Of a stretch of DNA of 64,000 bases, positions 53,115-64,000 are shown one piece after another. Source of the DNA: Paulownia fortunei (lineage: Eukaryota > Streptophyta > Magnoliopsida > Lamiales > Paulowniaceae); contig CM033124.1 in assembly GCA_019321725.1 (NCBI GenBank), forward strand, positions 12,834,001-12,898,000, in the 5' to 3' direction. The notes under the pieces were generated by a model. The model searched no databases, was not told where the DNA came from, and worked only from the letters and a program-made list of their open reading frames with translations. Position 1 is the stretch's first letter; every line of letters begins with the position of its first letter. Both the position numbers and the translations under genes were made by a program.

Positions 53115-54450
53115 AGTCACCGGAATCAGTTGCCCTCACTACGCCTTCATGGGTCGCGTAATCAATTATTTGAAAATTTCTACTTCTCATTTTCTCCCCC
53201 AAATCTAGGGCTATTTTGTAGCAGGTGATGCAAACTTACTGTTTGTCGGTTAAATTGGTTTGGAGTGAGAAGTAACCTAATCGGAATTAGACCTTCAAAA
53301 TGTTGTTATCATCTCTTTTGGTAGATTTTCTTCTGTATAAACAATCAATGCAGAAATAGGAGTATATGCTTTAGTTTCTGTGTTAGTATAAGTGGTTTTT
53401 AAAGTAAATGTTGTGCATGCATGCAAAAATTGTTGTTGAGAATTTCTATATGTAAAATTAATAAGCAATTAAAATAGTTGAAATCACATTTACGATGAAG
53501 TATTCAAATTGTCCCCGAATCTTATAAGATAGTTGTTTTATTGGACATTCTATTTTGACACATTACATAGTATTAATTATAGAATAAAATATTTTATTTT
53601 TTCCAAAATTATTGTTCTTTTTACTACTAATATTTTAATGAATTTATCATATTAATTTTTTTAACAATATTAATACTGATAATTGCAAATATTATTGTTA
53701 AAGATTGACTAAATTATTTAATATTCACCCCTAAATTTATTATTTTAAATGAAGTAAGAATGGAAATGATTGTTTTTATGCTCTTTCCGTCCTACTTTTT
53801 AAGTATCAATTTGTTAAGGAACAAGTTTCTAAATGAAAATTGAAAGAGTGAATAGTTTCTGTATGTTTATATTACAGTTTTTAAAAGTAGTGGATAAGAA
53901 TTAATTGTGCCACATTATTATTTTAAGTTAGATGATATTTTAGAGAAAAAAATTTATATCCAAAAATAAATTTTATTTTGGGATGTTGCAAAAAGGAGAT
54001 AACGATGATAAATTTGGGACTTAAAATAGCTACTTTTTCTTGTTCCTCTCTATATTTAACATCAATGAATGATAATTATTACTGTGTTATTCCCATGCTT
54101 ATATGTTTAATACGACGTGATACAAAATTTTAATCGACAATTAAAAACACTAATGTTTTATACAAGTTTGATTCTTAAAAATAATAATTAAAAATTAATA
54201 ATGTAACATCATTATTTCAAATAATAGAATATTCGAAAAAATAAATAAATTAAATTTTATATTAGGATATTATAAATTAATATAAATAATAAATTTTAAA
54301 ATCATGTGATGAAACCGACCAAGAGGCAGCAAGAAAGAGTTATGAGTAGCAAATAGAAAACCAAAGCGGTGAGTTATGAGTAGTACAAAAATAAATCTCA
54401 CGGCGTGAAACTGAATCCCAGAGGCCGCATTTTCTCTCTCTAAATCAACA
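53115..54450. other. BADC 3' region and PRA1 upstream DNA
   Basis: The first few hundred bases should be the BADC 3' untranslated region. From about 53,480 to 54,330 the DNA is very AT-rich and non-coding. The last 100 bp before 54,451 are less AT-rich and should be the PRA1 leader ('ttctctctctaaatcaaca' before the ATG). Confidence 0.6.
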
Positions 54451-55089
54451 ATGGCCTCTCCGCCGACGCTCCCGATCTCCAATCCCCAATCCGAATCCCA
54501 GCCGCCGATCGCCACCCCCGCCTTCCGCGCATTCATATCCCGTCTTAACGCCACCATTCGCAACGGTCTCTCCCAGCGTCGCCCTTGGTTGGAGCTCATC
54601 GACCGCTCCTCCTTCTCCCGCCCCGACTCCCTCTCGGAAGCCGCCTCCCGCATCCGCAAAAACTTTTCCTACTTCCGCGTTAACTACGTCTCCCTCCTAG
54701 CCCTATCCCTCGCGCTCTCTCTCCTCTCCCACCCCTTTTCCCTCCTCGTGTTATTATCCCTCCTCGCCGCGTGGCTATTTCTCTACTTATTCCGTCCTTC
54801 GGATCAGCCGCTTGTGGTTGGTGGGCGCACTTTTACGGATCGGGAGATTTTAGGGATTCTGGTGGTGTCTACTATAGTTGTGGTGTTCCTCACCAGCGTC
54901 GGATCGCTGCTCATTTCCGCTTTGCTTGTCGGCCTTGCCGTGGTTTGCACGCATGGGGCCTTCCGAATGCCCGAGGATTTGTTTTTGGATGATCAGGAGC
55001 AGGCTAGTTCTGGGTTTCTATCGTTCCTAGGTGGCGCTGCCTCCTCCGCGGCTGCTGCGGCTGCGCCTGTTGTTGCCACACGCGTGTGA
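54451..55089 (+). CDS. PRA1: PRA1 family protein (prenylated Rab acceptor), intronless
   Basis: Small integral membrane protein of the ER, Golgi and endosomes that interacts with prenylated Rab GTPases and helps vesicle trafficking. The single exon gives 212 residues, normal for plant PRA1 (B-type proteins are about 190-220). The N terminus is Pro/Ser-rich and cytosolic. The family signature appears as RPW (44-46) and NFSYFRVNY (71-79). Two hydrophobic blocks, about 80-114 and 134-170, each long enough for a hairpin or two spans, flank the RPSDQPLVVGGR linker. The tail has the acidic DLFLDDQE stretch typical of ER-export signals in this family, then an unusual alanine run (199-205). The coding DNA is GC-rich compared with its flanks. 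The start is the only ATG near the conserved N terminus. Confidence 0.95.
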   Translation: MASPPTLPISNPQSESQPPIATPAFRAFISRLNATIRNGLSQRRPWLELIDRSSFSRPDSLSEAASRIRKNFSYFRVNYVSLLALSLALSLLSHPFSLLVLLSLLAAWLFLYLFRPSDQPLVVGGRTFTDREILGILVVSTIVVVFLTSVGSLLISALLVGLAVVCTHGAFRMPEDLFLDDQEQASSGFLSFLGGAASSAAAAAAPVVATRV

Positions 55090-57559
55090 TTTGGATCCGA
55101 TCTGATCTTATAGTTTATTGTGGAAATCAACCCAAAAGGTAAGATATTAGTTAAGTGTTTCATATTTAGTTGAGTTTTATTCTATTGAATTGTAATATTT
55201 TTTGGTCTATGGAAATAGGTAAGTTGTTCTGGATTTTGGGCACGTTTAGTTAGGGGCTTTATGTCTTACATTGGATTCAAGATCCAGAATGTAATTTCTG
55301 TAATTGATTACTTTGCCAATGTTTTGTCATTGTTAAGTATCTGGTGGGTCTAGGGTCCTGAACTTACCCAGCAGACGTATTGTTGTGTTATCCCCTATTT
55401 CGTGTTTAGAAATGGATGTTGCCTTGTATTTTCTCTCCTTTCAGCATCAGTGTGGTGTAGAATGTTGTGTACAATGCACGAACCCACATTTGAGCCCCAG
55501 ATATTGAATTTTTTTCTTAGGCTTATTGCTGTTTTGTAGAGAAGAATTGACCTGATCTTCATGGATCTAATTCCTAGGTGAAATTGGTAGTGGATAAGTT
55601 GAAGTTACCTCTGAAAGATGAGATTCTTGAGCTACATTTAAATGTAGGAATAATATGGAGGATTCACATAAAACTTGGTCGTGCTTATAAACTTTAAGTG
55701 GAAGTTTCACATTGAAGATGTCAGATCTGACCTCAGAACTTGTCTGACCTTTGTGCATTATATCACAAATTGCAAGTTATGTATTGTTTACTATCGTTGC
55801 TGTTTCAACTATTGATTTAGTAATTGGTTGTACTGAATTGGACTTACAAGGAAACATAGAAATCAATTGCAATTCTAATTTGAGTGCCTCTATATTCTAG
55901 AACTCAATGGAAAGCCTGAGTAATGGCACCAAGTGGTTCAGTAGTTTTTCATATATCATTGTTGACTGTAGAGATAAATAAATTGGATTTTGAATTCTCT
56001 TCTTTGGGTAATTATATGTAGTTCACTTAACTTAGAAAGAAATGCTTGACATTATGTGAGAGTGTACTGAGAAGTTTAGGACATGGAGTATGCTGGATGA
56101 TTGTATTTGTGGGCCAATTGATGTTAAAAGTGAATCTAGTAGATTATCATGTTTTTGGTAGGAAGAATCTCAAGTATCATTTCTGGATGGTTGTGGACTT
56201 GTAAGCTTTAATTGTTAGATTAGAGGTGTTTGAAATGCATTTCTAATAAGTGGACCTTGTTTATGATGTTTGTGGCTTACCGTTGTTATCCTACAAATAG
56301 TAGAAAAATTGAAGTTACTTATATGCAAGTAGGACAAATGAAATTGGGAAAAACAACTGCGAACAAAGATTAGCTGAGAGTTTTGATGCATAAAACAAAG
56401 AGATTAGATGTTTATGTGAAAATAGGATCAATTGAATTGGGAAAAACCAAATGGGAACAAAGATTCAGGTGTGAGTTTTTTTTTTCTTTCATAAAATGAA
56501 GTGGTCAGAGGTTGCACTAAATGGCATGCATATCATGTGACATGCAGAGGATGGAACAATTTATTGGAGAAAGTGCAGGAGGACTTTTTTGTTATTATTA
56601 TTTTGGGTATATAAGAAAGTGTAGAAGTTAAGTTGTCAAACATAATTAACATCCACTAGTTTGGAATTAATCTTGTTGACTTGCTTTTCAGGGCCTTGCC
56701 TTCCTTTCCTTGGTTTAATAACTTGTAATGTACTCCATTTCTAGTTAATTTGCACCTGGTCCAGCAATTACCCCATTAATGTCATGTTTTTTTCCTGGAG
56801 GTGTTTTGTTGTTCTTGTGACTGCCACCGATAATGTTGCTTCAGAATGTCTTAACAGTATCATAACGGATCCAGGGCTGCTTTGCTGGGCTCAGCTGAGT
56901 AGGACAATAGTTTTGGTTTACGTGTTTATATGCTGATCAAGAATCAAGACATGAAATTACTATTTACGGTTGTGCGTGGATATTATTTTCTAATTTGTGG
57001 CCTTAGCTTGTTTCTCTTGTAGTATGAGACTTCGCTGCTCATTAATTTGCCAGGTCCTTTTGCGTACACCTGCAAGTCTAGTTAGTCGTATAAACTCGGG
57101 ACACAGTTAAATGGGTAAGAAGTTTGTCAAACTGCACTGGTTACATATTTGCTGTGTATTAGATGCGTAAATTGAAGACTCAAGGTCGATTCATGTGCTG
57201 CACTGGGTTTAGTGGATCTGCTCTACTTTATACAATTGTGTTCTAGTAGCTGGTCTTAGCTAAGCTTCAAATATGACGAGGATTTGGCTGTGAGATGTTT
57301 CTGCAGTTACAATATAGAAGGGTTGCTCCCTGCTTTGATTTAGGATTTTAAAGTACACAATTTCATCTTTGGTTTATGGGGCATATGGTTATTATGTTAT
57401 TGGGTAAGAAGCATTGCCAATTTGCATGTCAAAATATGAGGATATAGGAGTCATAACATATGCAAACATAGGCATGAACGTGAAAGAGAATACTGGGAAC
57501 AGAATGGGAAGTAGAAACTCACGTAAATGACAACCGTATTATGTTTATGAACTCCATGT
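55090..57559. other. Intergenic DNA after PRA1
   Basis: The PRA1 3' untranslated region comes first. No other gene is supported. A diverged roughly 93-bp tandem repeat sits at about 56,338-56,500 and shares 'attgggaaaaa' and 'gaacaaagatt' words. Composition is close to that of transcribed plant DNA, so a non-coding transcript is possible but not shown. Confidence 0.5.
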
Positions 57560-57619
57560 ATGATTCTTTTTAAAACAAGACAACTCTTTAAAAGTAGGCA
57601 TGCTACACAACCTCATATA

Positions 57620-60600
57620 TACAAAAATAAGGGGTTTATGTATGTGGATGTGAATATCAATGGCAAACCTATTTGTGCCATGGTTGACACAGGTGCTACG
57701 CTCAACTACCTAGCAAGTGTCGAGGTGGAGAGACTCGGGCTTGTGTTGAAAAAAGGAGTTGATATGGTGAAAGCGATCAATTCAACTATTCAACCAATTG
57801 TTGGAGTGGCCAAGTTTGTGCTAATCAAGGTTGGGCCATTCGAGGGAAGGACCAATCTTTCAATGGTTGTGAGGATGATTTCAAGCTAATCCTTGAGCTT
57901 GAAATCCTTTGTGATACGAGGACTGCGATTTTGCCACACGTAGATTTGCTAATGATGATGGGGAACAAACCATGCATCATCCCAGCTCTTATAAGAAAGT
58001 TTGGGGAGAAAAATATATCAGCTATGCAGTTTGAAAAGGGTTGCAACCGCAGCGAACCATCTTTTTTGTGCACCCTTCGATTTGACGAAATTGAAGAGGC
58101 ATCGCAGCCAATCTCTGATGGAGTGAAGAGACTGTTAAGGGAGTTCGAGGATGTGATGTTTGACGAACTGCCTCGGAAGCTACTGTCGACAAGGGCGATT
58201 GAGCATAAGATTGAGTTAGTGGCGGTCACCAAACCTCCCGCTTGAGCACCATATCGAATGTTGCAACTTGAGCTCGTGGAGCTTAGGAAACAATTGAAGA
58301 AAATGCTGGAGTGTGGGATCATTAAACCCGCAAAATCATCGTACGGAGCCCCAATACTATTTTAGAATAAGGTCGACAGTTCCTCACGAATGTGTTGTGA
58401 CTATCGGGCTTTGAACAAAATCATGGTGAAGAATAAGTACTCCATACCACTTGTGGTTGACTGCTTCGATCGACTCAACTAAGCAAAATATTTTATGAAG
58501 ATCGACTTGAGGTTGTGCTATTGGCAAGTCCGAATCAAGAAGGTAGATGAGGTAAAAATGATCGTGGTCACAAGATATGGGGCGTACAAGTTCCTGATTT
58601 TGCTTTTTGGCTTGACAAACGCTCCGCCAACATTCAACACCTTGATGTCTCAGACACTTCACAATTTTCTCAACAAATTTGTGGTGTACCTTGACAACAT
58701 CGTGGTGTACAGTAAGACCTTGGAAGAACATGTTGAGCACATGCGAAAGGTCCTTGGAAGACTCTGTGAGCACGAACTATATACAAAAGTGTTGAAATGT
58801 TTGTTCGCTTAAGAGAGTACTCATTTCTTAGGTCACATCGTTGAGCGATGGAGAATTCGTGTAGACCCAAAGAAGGTTTATGCTATCCAGGAGTGGCAGC
58901 CACTAAGTAACGTACATAAGGTATGGTCTTTTCTCGAGTTGGTGAACTACTATCAGAGATTTGTAAAAGGCTACTTTGATATAGCCTGACCCCTTACGGA
59001 TCTGACGAGAAAAATAGAGACTTGGAATTGGTCACCCTAATGCTAAGTCGTTTTTGATAAATTGAAAGGGGCAATCATGATAGATCATGTATTGGCCCTA
59101 TCTGACTTGTCAAAATCATTCATGGTAGAGACAGACACATTTGATATTGCATTAGGAAGAGTCCTAATTCCTAATGCAAGATGGCCATCGAGTTGCTTTT
59201 GAGAGCAGAAAGCTGAAGAATGTTGAGAAGCGTTACTTTGCGCACGAGAAGACACTATTGGTCGTAGTTCACTGCCTTGAGCTATGGTAGCACTACTTAT
59301 TGGGTCTTTCCTTCGTGGTTAGGACAAATAACACCTCAGTGAGCCTTTTCATGACTCAACCAAAGTTGATCGGGAAGCAAGCACGTTGTAGGAGTTATTG
59401 TTGGAGTTCAGCTTTGTGCTGGAATATCTTGCCGGATCGAAGAATCATGTGGCAGACGCCTTAAGCTGAAGGGTGGATTTGGTGGACTCGAAAGATGGTG
59501 GTCGCTCTGTCTTCGAGCGACGTTGCCACTTCTGTGAAGGATTGAATACGAAAGCTACTATCGAAAGATCCTACAGCCCAGTGTTTGGTAAACCTTGTCG
59601 GGCAAGGCAAAGCTTGACAATTTTGGCTTGATGGAGAATTGTTGAGAACAAAGGGAAAACGCCTCTATGTTTCGAAGGGCGGGGACCTTTGAAAATCACT
59701 CATAGCAGAATGCCATGACACTCTGTGGACATGACATCCTTTGGGTGAGCGCACTTGTGCCTTAGTACAAAAGGCTTATTATTGACCACAAATATGTGAC
59801 GATATTAAAACATATGTCCGGACTTGCTTTGTTTGCCAATAAGACAAAGTGGACCATCAAAAGAAGGCGAGGTTGCTGGAGCCGTTGCTTGTTCCGCAGA
59901 GACCCTGGGAAAATGTGTCTATGGACTATATTTTCGGGTTGCCTAAGGTGGGAGACTTAAGCACCATTATCGTTGCGATAGATCACTTTTCAAAGTATGC
60001 CACTTTTATCTCAGGCCCTAAGAACATTTCCACAGAAGGGACATCTCATCTTTTCTTCAAGCATATTGTGAAATATTGGGGACTGCCGAGAGATATTATC
60101 AGTGATCGAGATTCTTGGTTTACTGGTGTCTTTTGGACCGATCTCTTCGAACTCCTCAGATCTTGATTAAATTTGAGCTTAAGTTATCATCTACAATCCG
60201 ATGGTTAGACGGAACACTTCAATTCCATGTTGGAAGAATATCTTCGACACTTTGTGAGCGGTAATCAGAAGAATTGGGCGAAGCTCTTCGATGTTGCTCA
60301 TTTGTGCTTTAATGCTCAGAAAAGCTATTCAACAAACAAGAGTGCTTTTGAGATCGTTAGTGGGCAGCAACCGCTCTTTCCTCACACTAATGACTCCCCA
60401 TAGAGTGTGAGATCTTCTCCTGCTCGGGATTTCTCACAAGAATGGAAGAAAAATATTGAAATTGCACGGAGTTACCTGGAGAAAGCTAAAAACGGATGAA
60501 AAAATATGTTGACCAACACTGCCGCTTCGTTGAGTTCCAAGTAGGAGACATGGTTATGGTAAAGGTCCCTGACCCTAGACTTTTAAAGCCATCAAAGGGG

Positions 60601-60980
60601 AGAGATCCTCATTTGATGTTAAAATATATCGGACCATTACTTATCCTAAAATGCATTGGGAATGTAGCCTATAAAATAGAGTTGCCTTAGTGGAAGATTC
60701 ACAATGTCCTTAATGTCGGCCAACTTAAATGATATCATGAGGACAAGGAGGACACCTCCCGTAATCAATTAGGACGCCCATAGTTAGAACTATGCAGGAT
60801 CGAAAAGAGGGTGGTTAAAGCTATTCTTAATCATCGAGTTATAGGAACAACAAGGAAGACCCATGACGAGTACTTGGTGAAATGCGAGGATGCAGCAGTG
60901 AGGAGAACACTTGGGAGCGGGTGATGGACCTAAGGGTGTTTCAATCTCTGATTGAAGTCTATTATGCTTTAATGGCGTAG
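57620..60980 (+). pseudogene. Broken gypsy pol (protease, RT, RNase H, integrase, chromodomain)
   Basis: The protease block at 57,630-57,866 shows the catalytic VDTGAT motif, followed by a one-base frameshift near 57,870. The RT runs in one frame from 57,931 to about 59,160 and is interrupted by stops at 58,243, 58,363, 58,480, 58,810, 58,987, 59,038 and 59,044. Its catalytic box reads YLDN (second Asp changed to Asn, 58,696-58,698). RNase H follows; a 7-bp tandem duplication at 59,162-59,175 shifts the frame, with stops at 59,288 and 59,467. The integrase lies at about 59,800-60,400: a TCFVCQ zinc-finger end, MDYIFGLPK and SDRDSWF core segments, with a stop at 60,206 beside the region of the catalytic Glu. 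A chromodomain-like EYLVKC segment lies near 60,870. The element is defective. Confidence 0.8.
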
Positions 60981-60997
60981 GGGGTGTCACCATCTCT

Positions 60998-61446
60998 GGT
61001 GGGGGAGAACTGTTAAGGGATGCCCTCCCACTTGGTACATGCCTCTTACTTAGCCCACTTGACGGACTACACGGCCTTGGGTCGACCCGACAGGCCGTAG
61101 ACTCCAACCTTCATCAATAGATGTTGAACTTCATCGCACATTAGTTAGAGTCTATAGATGTAGGTCTTATATTTTGTTTTTATTGTAAATACTTTGTACC
61201 AACAGTTAGTCGTATTTCTTAGGTTTTTAATGTACACTGCTGTCACGAGCATTTTTCTGTTTAAACCTATTATAGGGCGTAGTGAGTTGTTAAAAATAGT
61301 TGCTAGTTGTCGTGCTGGAGTTCACTCTCTGCTATACACATCGTAATCATTTAATATTGTAATATGCATTTCGTTTATCAATGAAAATGAATTTTTTCCA
61401 CAGTAAATTCGTTTATCAATGAAAATAAATTTTTTCCATTTCACTG
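60998..61446 (+). repeat. Polypurine tract and 3' LTR start
   Basis: GGTGGGGGAGAAC at 60,998-61,010 is a typical plus-strand primer (polypurine tract). The LTR would begin with TGTTAAGGGATG at 61,011. A 38-bp tandem duplication lies at 61,371-61,446 (both units start 'tcgtttatcaatgaaaat'). With no 5' LTR to compare, the LTR's 3' end is uncertain. Confidence 0.6.
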
Positions 61447-64000
61447 TGCCTCGAAAGCACCTACGAGTGTGAGTGTAATGCAGCAGTTGATTCGCCGTGT
61501 ATTATATTGTGTTCTTGATGAAAGTAGTCGTGACTGGCTAACTACTAGCCAGACGGTGTCTTTTTTTCTATACAAACTAAAGTTGCGTGTGATAGGTGGT
61601 ATGAGCGTGTTAAGGGTTGACACTGTGATTGTCAAATGCATGATTGGCAATTTATAGCTAGTGTAGTGGATGACTATATGAGAAGCTACGTAAAGCATTG
61701 ATTTTGAAGTTAATTTCAAGAATGTAGGAGTTTACTCAGCATATATAAGTGTTGACAGGAATATCCTCTTGAAGTTAATTTTCATAGTTCGAGAGTTCTA
61801 CTCCACCCATATAAGCATATGTAAGTCTTAAAGATGTGGGAAATTCTAGTCTAAACCAAGTTTGGTTGAATTTAGATCAGCCAATCACGAGTCATATGAT
61901 TATGATTAGTATACGCTACATTTGGTGTGTATCTTTTATATGTGTAAACTATATGAAAAACTGTTGCAAGCAGCTAAATAGAAGATATCAAGAAACTGAT
62001 AAGGGTGAATTAGAAAAATTATTCTTGAGTTTTAATCTAATTATAAAAAAATAAAGTTATTTTTTGAAATTATAAATATTATTTTTATTTTACAAATGTC
62101 TCTCTTAATAGGAGCAAATTGTAAAATATAAATACATATTAAGGGTATTTGTAATTTATAAATTTAATTAATTTTTTTATAAATGACTTAAATTTCAATG
62201 ATAATTTTTGTAATTTATCCTCAAGAATGACCCAACAGTGCTCGTATTTGTGTGGTAACTTGGTGCACCAGCTTACTCTGCCCTGGACTTGTTTTACCTT
62301 TTTCTTTTAAGGAAAAAAAAAAATTGTGACAAGATCTGTATAAATATAGTTGCGAGAGAGATCTATTAATTTGTACGTAATGGTTCTTAGGTTTTATTTA
62401 ATTGAAGCCATGCCTTACACGATGCACCAAAAGAGTTCAGTAATATTCTTATGCTATTGACAAGATTCTGTCTACGACATTGACTTATTGTCCGATATCT
62501 TCAAGTAAATGGAAGTCGAGCCCTTCTTCCCTTTTTTTTTTATTTTCTTTTTTTATTTAGTACTAATTATAAACAAAAAAAAATTGAGGATGTGCCTTTG
62601 TAATAATCAGAAAATGCAAAAGAAATTGTTTTCTATCGACTTTGCTTTTTATTTTCACATTAAGCTTAGATTTTAACATAGTATATATGCAAATGTCACA
62701 AAGTATTTGCCAGTCTCAAAATCAGTGAATAACGTTGGAGATATTGTGTACCATTTTGGTCATTCGCTCCATCATTAGACCATATTATTAATTAGTCCAT
62801 TGTGTTTTTCACATCCTTGTACACCAACATTATATGACCCACAAACCACCCATAAAAAGTAAAAAAAAAAAAAAAAAAAGAATAGAAAAGGAAGAAGGGT
62901 AATCATACTACCAGCAAAAAATTTCTTATTCATTCAATCTTTTTCAGAACTTAAATTTTGAAAATAAAAAATATCTTATTGACTGTGGTTAGTTAAAAAA
63001 AGCAAAGAAATAAAAAAAGAAATAATTTTAGAGACCTTCCATGAGATTTGGTTTTCATACGCCTCCCCAAGTCTTTTAAATTATATCCACCTTTCTTAAC
63101 ATTGAAAAATTCTATTGTTTTTTGTGAAATCATTCATTTGTCTTTTGTTAAAAAATTTACAGACCTCCATTAAGATTTGTTCAAATTGTAGGGACCTTTC
63201 TAAAATTTTATCACATTACAATTACATTCCTTAAAAAATTTTAATTTCACAATTGGAGCCTATGTTGTTTACCCTAATAAAATAATAAATTATCATGAAT
63301 ATTTAAAGATACTTCTAACCTTAAACTAAGCTAAAGGTCCAAGCCATGACATTATATGTAGATCTAGATACAGATTTGAACATTATCTCTTCTCCTTGTA
63401 AACACCATTCTCATTGTCAAATTTAAAAATTCTAAATTAACTTTTGAAAATGGGGCTTTTGGACATTAGAAATTGAATAATTGTTCATACGATGGTAGCA
63501 ACGATAATGTAGTACTCCTTAATTTTTAAAAATAGAAGATAATACGGTAGAAAAGAATAGAATATAATAAATAAATATTAATTTAGGATGTATTATAAAT
63601 ATTATAGAATTTAATTTTTAAATTTATCATAAGTTAGAAATGTTAAATATCAAGAGAAGGTAATATAAATTGGACAAATCTCATAGGAATTTGTGTAAAT
63701 ATGAATTTTAATGTATGTTTTTGTAAGTTTGGACAAAATTTAAAACTTGTCTTTTTCACAAAAGAATAATGACAAATTAATAAGAAACAATTCAAGCTGT
63801 ATTTAGATCAAATCTTAGCGAAAATTAATGTAAGTATTCTGAAAACTATTTGATCCGAAAATTATCAAATTTTTGAATCAGTCAAACGCCAAGGATAAAA
63901 TTAGATTTTTATTGATTATTTTATGGTCGATATTATCATTTTTTATTAAAGAGTGGCAAACATTAGGAGCTCTAGATGTAATTATTCAAACATAAGGGTG
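61447..64000. other. AT-rich intergenic DNA at the right edge
   Basis: No gene supported. Bases 61,450-61,730 may still belong to the LTR or to its flank. An A run lies at about 62,861-62,879. Around 63,030-63,260 the repeated words 'gagaccttccatgagatttg' and 'cagacctccattaagatttg' suggest another small dispersed element. The remainder to 64,000 is A/T-rich noise. Confidence 0.55.

Larger units (their letters stand above)
57560..61446 (+). mobile_element. 5'-truncated Ty3/gypsy (chromovirus-like) LTR retrotransposon
   Basis: Order of parts on the plus strand: aspartic protease, reverse transcriptase, RNase H, integrase, chromodomain-like tail, polypurine tract and the start of a 3' LTR. This order (integrase after RNase H, plus chromodomain) marks Ty3/gypsy chromoviruses. 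gag, the primer-binding site and the 5' LTR are missing, and no second LTR is present in the window, so the copy is truncated. It is full of stops and small indels and cannot be active. The right boundary is set at the repeated T/A-rich motif near 61,446, but the true LTR end is not determined. Confidence 0.85.

Noticed and set aside
54270..54659. Minus-strand frame of 129 codons over the PRA1 start
   Set aside because: Antisense shadow of the GC-rich PRA1 coding region.

Overview
This is a low-GC, gene-sparse segment of a flowering-plant nuclear genome. Multi-exon genes with GT/AG introns, a laccase, an LRR receptor-like kinase of the IMK2 type, a plastid BADC protein and a PRA1 protein make a eudicot the natural reading. 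I cannot name the species. Codon and intron style would fit an asterid, but that is only an impression.

Layout. Bases 1-12,480 hold no gene I can support: AT-rich DNA with decayed dispersed repeats and small tandem duplications. A laccase gene lies on the minus strand (12,487-15,044, six exons); its third exon carries a one-base frameshift. Another gene-poor block (15,360-25,600) contains a decayed plant-mobile-domain gene (minus strand, about 20,966-22,255), a perfect 17-bp-arm hairpin (20,416-20,460) and AT-rich repeats. A sorting nexin 2 gene (26,034-32,863, plus, five exons) converges on an IMK2-type LRR receptor kinase with a degenerate kinase domain (33,864-36,462, minus, two exons). 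After a repeat-rich stretch come a fragment of a broken, uncharacterised plant gene (about 42,277-42,720), an intronless histone H4 gene (43,803-44,114), a nine-exon BADC gene (45,999-53,114) with an 830-bp MITE in intron 3, and an intronless PRA1 gene (54,451-55,089). The right end holds a 5'-truncated Ty3/gypsy retrotransposon (about 57,560-61,446) whose stop codons look like products of cytosine deamination, then AT-rich DNA to 64,000.

How the genes relate. There is no operon-like or clustered-pathway logic. The intact genes are ordinary single-copy housekeeping or signalling genes: cell-wall oxidation, retromer/endosome sorting, receptor signalling, chromatin, control of plastid acetyl-CoA carboxylase, and ER-Golgi membrane traffic. 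The points most worth attention are the laccase frameshift, the HGN/DYG pseudokinase motifs, the missing biotin lysine of BADC, the deamination pattern in the gypsy element, the MITE with a clean TGA target duplication, and two broken gene fragments. I found no convincing undescribed biological system.
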